A stretch of DNA of 17,026 nucleotides from CAYSIX01 sp964431205 (lineage in GTDB: Bacteria > Planctomycetota > Phycisphaerae > Phycisphaerales > Phycisphaeraceae), in the NCBI GenBank assembly GCA_964431205.1, contig CAYSIX010000075.1, positions 1 to 17,026 of the forward strand, in the 5' to 3' direction. Positions 14,491-17,026 of the stretch are shown here, one piece after another (position 1 is the first letter of the stretch; each line of letters begins with the position of its first letter). The position numbers and the translations under genes were made by a program. A model generated the notes under the pieces. The model did no database searches. It worked only from the letters and a program-made list of their open reading frames with translations, and had not been told where the DNA came from.

Positions 14491-16926
14491 TCAGCATCGG
14501 GTCAGAACTCGTCGGCGTGACGTCAAGACAAGTCCGAACGCCAGCACCGCGCACGTTGCAGGTTCGGGGACCGACGAGCCGGTTTTGCGGCCAAAGTTTG
14601 TCTGCCAAAGTCCAAGATCGAACGCGTCCACGTCGCCATCCTGATCCGCGTCGCCCTGCTCGAACGCCGCGCCGGTCGTTGTGCCAAAGGCCAGCTGCCA
14701 GAGGCCGAGATCAAACGCGTCCACGTCACCGTCGAGATCGAAATCGCCGCTGATCGCAAACGTGACGATCTCCAGCAGCGCAGTCGATTCTCCGTAAATA
14801 ACGTTGGCGTCGATGTAGTTTTGGTCGTCGTCGCGCACGAACAGCTTGTCGAACTGGCCTGACATGGCACCGGTGGTGGAAATGAGGGGGAAGGTGTCTC
14901 CACGATTTGGCTGAAGACCGTCGGTCAGTGTGATGCGAACAGTCCCAGCCAGCGCGGCGTCGCCTTCGACGAGGACGCGAGTTGGCAGCGGAATCCCGGG
15001 GAACCGTCGACTGAGTCCCGATCGCCCAACCGTGATCTCCAGGGCGCTGTCGTCAGACATCGATAAGTCGCCTTCAATCTCGATCTGATTGATTGGCCGA
15101 GTTGGTTGCAATCGAACGGAGCCAGCGTCAAAGTCACCGACGATCCGGTCGGTCTCCAGACGCGCGTTTTGGAACTCATATAGGCCTGAGCTGAGGTCCA
15201 GTGAGTCGGTCGTCAGGGCGCTGTCTAGGACGCGCACGGTGCCTTGATTGCTAAACAGGGCGTTGATCTCGAGCTCTCCTCCGTTCGTGATCTCGATAGA
15301 GCCCAGATTGTCCCATGTCGATCCGATGAGTCGGATCACACCGGCCGGCACCGTCGATGAGATGAGGCCGTGGTTCTCATTGGCCTGCGCCCACGTGCCG
15401 ATCCTGCCACCTCCTCCACGGTTCACGATGGACACGTCCGGACCGATGTACAGGGCCGTCGCGCCCCCTTCGACCGAATGCCCATCCGAGTCCCCCTCGA
15501 AACTGATATCGACACGCGCCGTCCGCCCGGCGTCGCCCACCAGAACAAGGTGGGAGCCGTGCGTGGCGCTGAGTTGGTTGATCGTTGTGTCTTCAAGGCG
15601 TGCTGCTTCGTCCACAATCAGCGTCCCGCCGCCGATCGTGAGCGTGCCCATGAACTGTGTCCCGCGCAGATGGTTTTCGCCCGACCGCACCTCAAGCACG
15701 CCACCGCCAAGCGCCTCCACTGAGCCGCCCTCAAGAGAAGACTCATTCAATGCGATAACGGAAAGCTGGTCATCGAGGACAAGGATATCCTGGGCATTGT
15801 CGAAGGCAACTCCACGCAGTTCCAAGGTGGCATGATCGAATGTGAATGCCTCCAATACGTCGGCGACGATATCTTCCTCGATAACGGCCGTTGCGTGGCT
15901 CACGTCCATCTCGCCGAACACATTGGGAATCCTTTTGAAGTGAATGGTCGCATCCGACACGCGCAATGCTCCCTCATTGCTCCATTGGCTCTCGAATATT
16001 GCCAGTGAATCGTTGGAGACTTCGATGAGACCTTTATTGGAAAGCGGACTTCGGAACGTGACGCTCTGATTCTCCGATTCCGCGCGGATCGTGCCCTCGT
16101 TGATGATCAACTCACCCGACCCGAAGATCCCGCTGCCACCGGCGGTGCGGATGACGATGCCCTCGCCGATTGTCATGGGCGCGATGGATGCTCGGATCGA
16201 CTGATCAGCCTCATCTCCACTGAGAAGAATCTGCCCCGATCCACCCAATACGCCACCAGCGAAGCTTAGGGAAGGGTGTGAGTTGTCCGGGCCTTCTCGC
16301 AGGACCATCGTCGCGTCTTCGAGTGTGATGCCGTTCAGGATCGTGAGGCTTCCCTCAACGAGAACCTCGACACCCGGTCCGAGGCGGATGCCGTCCAACT
16401 CGCTGCGGCGGGTGACAAGGCGTTGTCCATCGGTCGCGCCAATGCGCCCACCGATGATGGAGCCGCCGAAATCCAGGCGCCAGGGACCGGTGTCGTTGCT
16501 GAGCGTGATGGCGTCACCTGTGTTGTCCAGATCGCCCGAAATCTGAAGCCATCCGCCCTCGCCCGTATTGGTGATGGCGCCGAGGTCAGCGGTAGTGAAA
16601 CTTCCGCCGAGATGAAGATCCCCGCGACCGATCCGGATCGTGCCCTCGTTGGTCCAGGTGTCACGGATCGAGACAAAGCCGCCCGGAGCGTCGCTCCAGA
16701 TCAAGCCGCGATTCACCAGCCCACCGGAGTTGGAGTTGCCCTGGAAGAACACGTCTCCCTCAGTCGCATGGATCCGGATGTCTTGTTCGACCGTGAGGAT
16801 CCCATCACGGACCTCAATCTGGTGCATCTGGGCGCCCTCAAACACGATCTCTCCCGACCCGTCAATTGACATGGGGCCGATGACCCCGATCCCACCCGAC
16901 AAGCGCATGCGCCGTCCGTTGTCCAA
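14491..16926 (-). CDS. Adhesin-like beta-strand-repeat protein with dockerin-like module and PEP-CTERM tail, 5' end damaged or missing
   Basis: At least 811 residues are encoded. Most of the protein is built of short beta-solenoid-like repeats with phrases such as TNEGTIRIG, ITNTGEGGWLQISGDLDNTG, SNKGLIEV, SNEGALRV and SNQGTVRV. These are typical of filamentous, autotransporter-adhesin-like proteins. The end has two dockerin-like loops (about 726-785) and VPEPATCAVLAFGLVLTSRRR. The only start in frame after the nearest stop is TTG 16926, with ATG 16908 as a later choice. Neither gives a signal peptide, although the protein should be exported. Repeat-like residues (GTLDADVRLGGVRLSEGLTL) continue upstream of the TTG to an in-frame TAG at 16996-16998. 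I therefore think the true N-terminus was lost by mutation, rearrangement or a sequence error. The propeller gene follows 53 bp downstream. Confidence 0.7.
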   Translation of the reverse strand: MDNGRRMRLSGGIGVIGPMSIDGSGEIVFEGAQMHQIEVRDGILTVEQDIRIHATEGDVFFQGNSNSGGLVNRGLIWSDAPGGFVSIRDTWTNEGTIRIGRGDLHLGGSFTTADLGAITNTGEGGWLQISGDLDNTGDAITLSNDTGPWRLDFGGSIIGGRIGATDGQRLVTRRSELDGIRLGPGVEVLVEGSLTILNGITLEDATMVLREGPDNSHPSLSFAGGVLGGSGQILLSGDEADQSIRASIAPMTIGEGIVIRTAGGSGIFGSGELIINEGTIRAESENQSVTFRSPLSNKGLIEVSNDSLAIFESQWSNEGALRVSDATIHFKRIPNVFGEMDVSHATAVIEEDIVADVLEAFTFDHATLELRGVAFDNAQDILVLDDQLSVIALNESSLEGGSVEALGGGVLEVRSGENHLRGTQFMGTLTIGGGTLIVDEAARLEDTTINQLSATHGSHLVLVGDAGRTARVDISFEGDSDGHSVEGGATALYIGPDVSIVNRGGGGRIGTWAQANENHGLISSTVPAGVIRLIGSTWDNLGSIEITNGGELEINALFSNQGTVRVLDSALTTDSLDLSSGLYEFQNARLETDRIVGDFDAGSVRLQPTRPINQIEIEGDLSMSDDSALEITVGRSGLSRRFPGIPLPTRVLVEGDAALAGTVRITLTDGLQPNRGDTFPLISTTGAMSGQFDKLFVRDDDQNYIDANVIYGESTALLEIVTFAISGDFDLDGDVDAFDLGLWQLAFGTTTGAAFEQGDADQDGDVDAFDLGLWQTNFGRKTGSSVPEPATCAVLAFGLVLTSRRRVLTRC
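14572..14751 (-). repeat. Tandem dockerin-like EF-hand module, copy 3
   Basis: The loops are GDFDLDGDVDAFDLGLWQ and GDADQDGDVDAFDLGLWQ in the adhesin-like protein, directly before its PEP-CTERM tail. Both keep the acidic ligands and glycines of a dockerin/EF-hand calcium loop. Confidence 0.78.
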
Positions 16927-17026
16927 CGTAAGCCCCTCGCTCAGTCGGACACCCCCGAGCCGAACGTCTGCGTCTAGTGTACCCCGCCTAACGGTCTATG
17001 ACTTATTCAACGCCTTTCGCGCCCGC

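Overview
The window looks like a piece of a high-GC genome from the phylum Planctomycetota, most likely class Phycisphaerae. This rests on family signatures only: PEP-CTERM sorting tails placed directly after tandem dockerin-like EF-hands (…DVDAFDLGLWQTNFGTG…VPEPA…), a pseudopilin with the planctomycete H-X9-DG motif, a small membrane protein ending in CxxCGYDLR…RCPECG, a FGly-type sulfatase, and large FG-GAP/VCBS repeat proteins. No rRNA, tRNA, CRISPR array or complete mobile element was seen.

Left end (1-1930). On the minus strand is a locus of a planctomycete-type membrane/zinc-ribbon family. Two related modules lie in one reading frame that is broken by a single TAG codon at 491-493. An ~800 bp gap without an intact gene follows. 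It contains the minus-strand C-terminal remnant of a ribokinase (PfkB family), with the TAAGD motif and a GAQPSMPT tail.

Centre (1934-12442, plus strand). A cytoplasmic-type sulfatase is followed by a LacI-family regulator that may be read from a leaderless transcript. Then come five co-directional genes: a secreted LamG-like/dockerin/PEP-CTERM protein, an H-X9-DG pseudopilin, a 1031-residue LamG plus ten-FG-GAP/VCBS-repeat protein, a sodium:solute symporter, and a DapA/NanA-family class I aldolase. The last three are tightly coupled (5 bp gap, then a 4 bp ATGA overlap). A perfect 13 bp hairpin separates the first secreted protein from the pseudopilin. The layout suggests a LacI-controlled locus for capturing and catabolising a glycan-derived acid sugar: desulfation, surface binding, Na+-coupled uptake, aldol cleavage. 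The substrate cannot be read from the sequence.

Right end (12541-17026). A plus-strand coiled-coil ORF resembling a phage small-terminase fragment overlaps, tail to tail, a minus-strand pair of secreted proteins. One is a seven-repeat FG-GAP propeller. The other is a long adhesin-like beta-strand-repeat protein. Both end in the same dockerin-PEP-CTERM cassette as the central secreted protein. The 5' end of the adhesin gene looks damaged: all three minus-strand frames are closed near the window edge, while repeat-like coding sequence continues upstream of the only available start.
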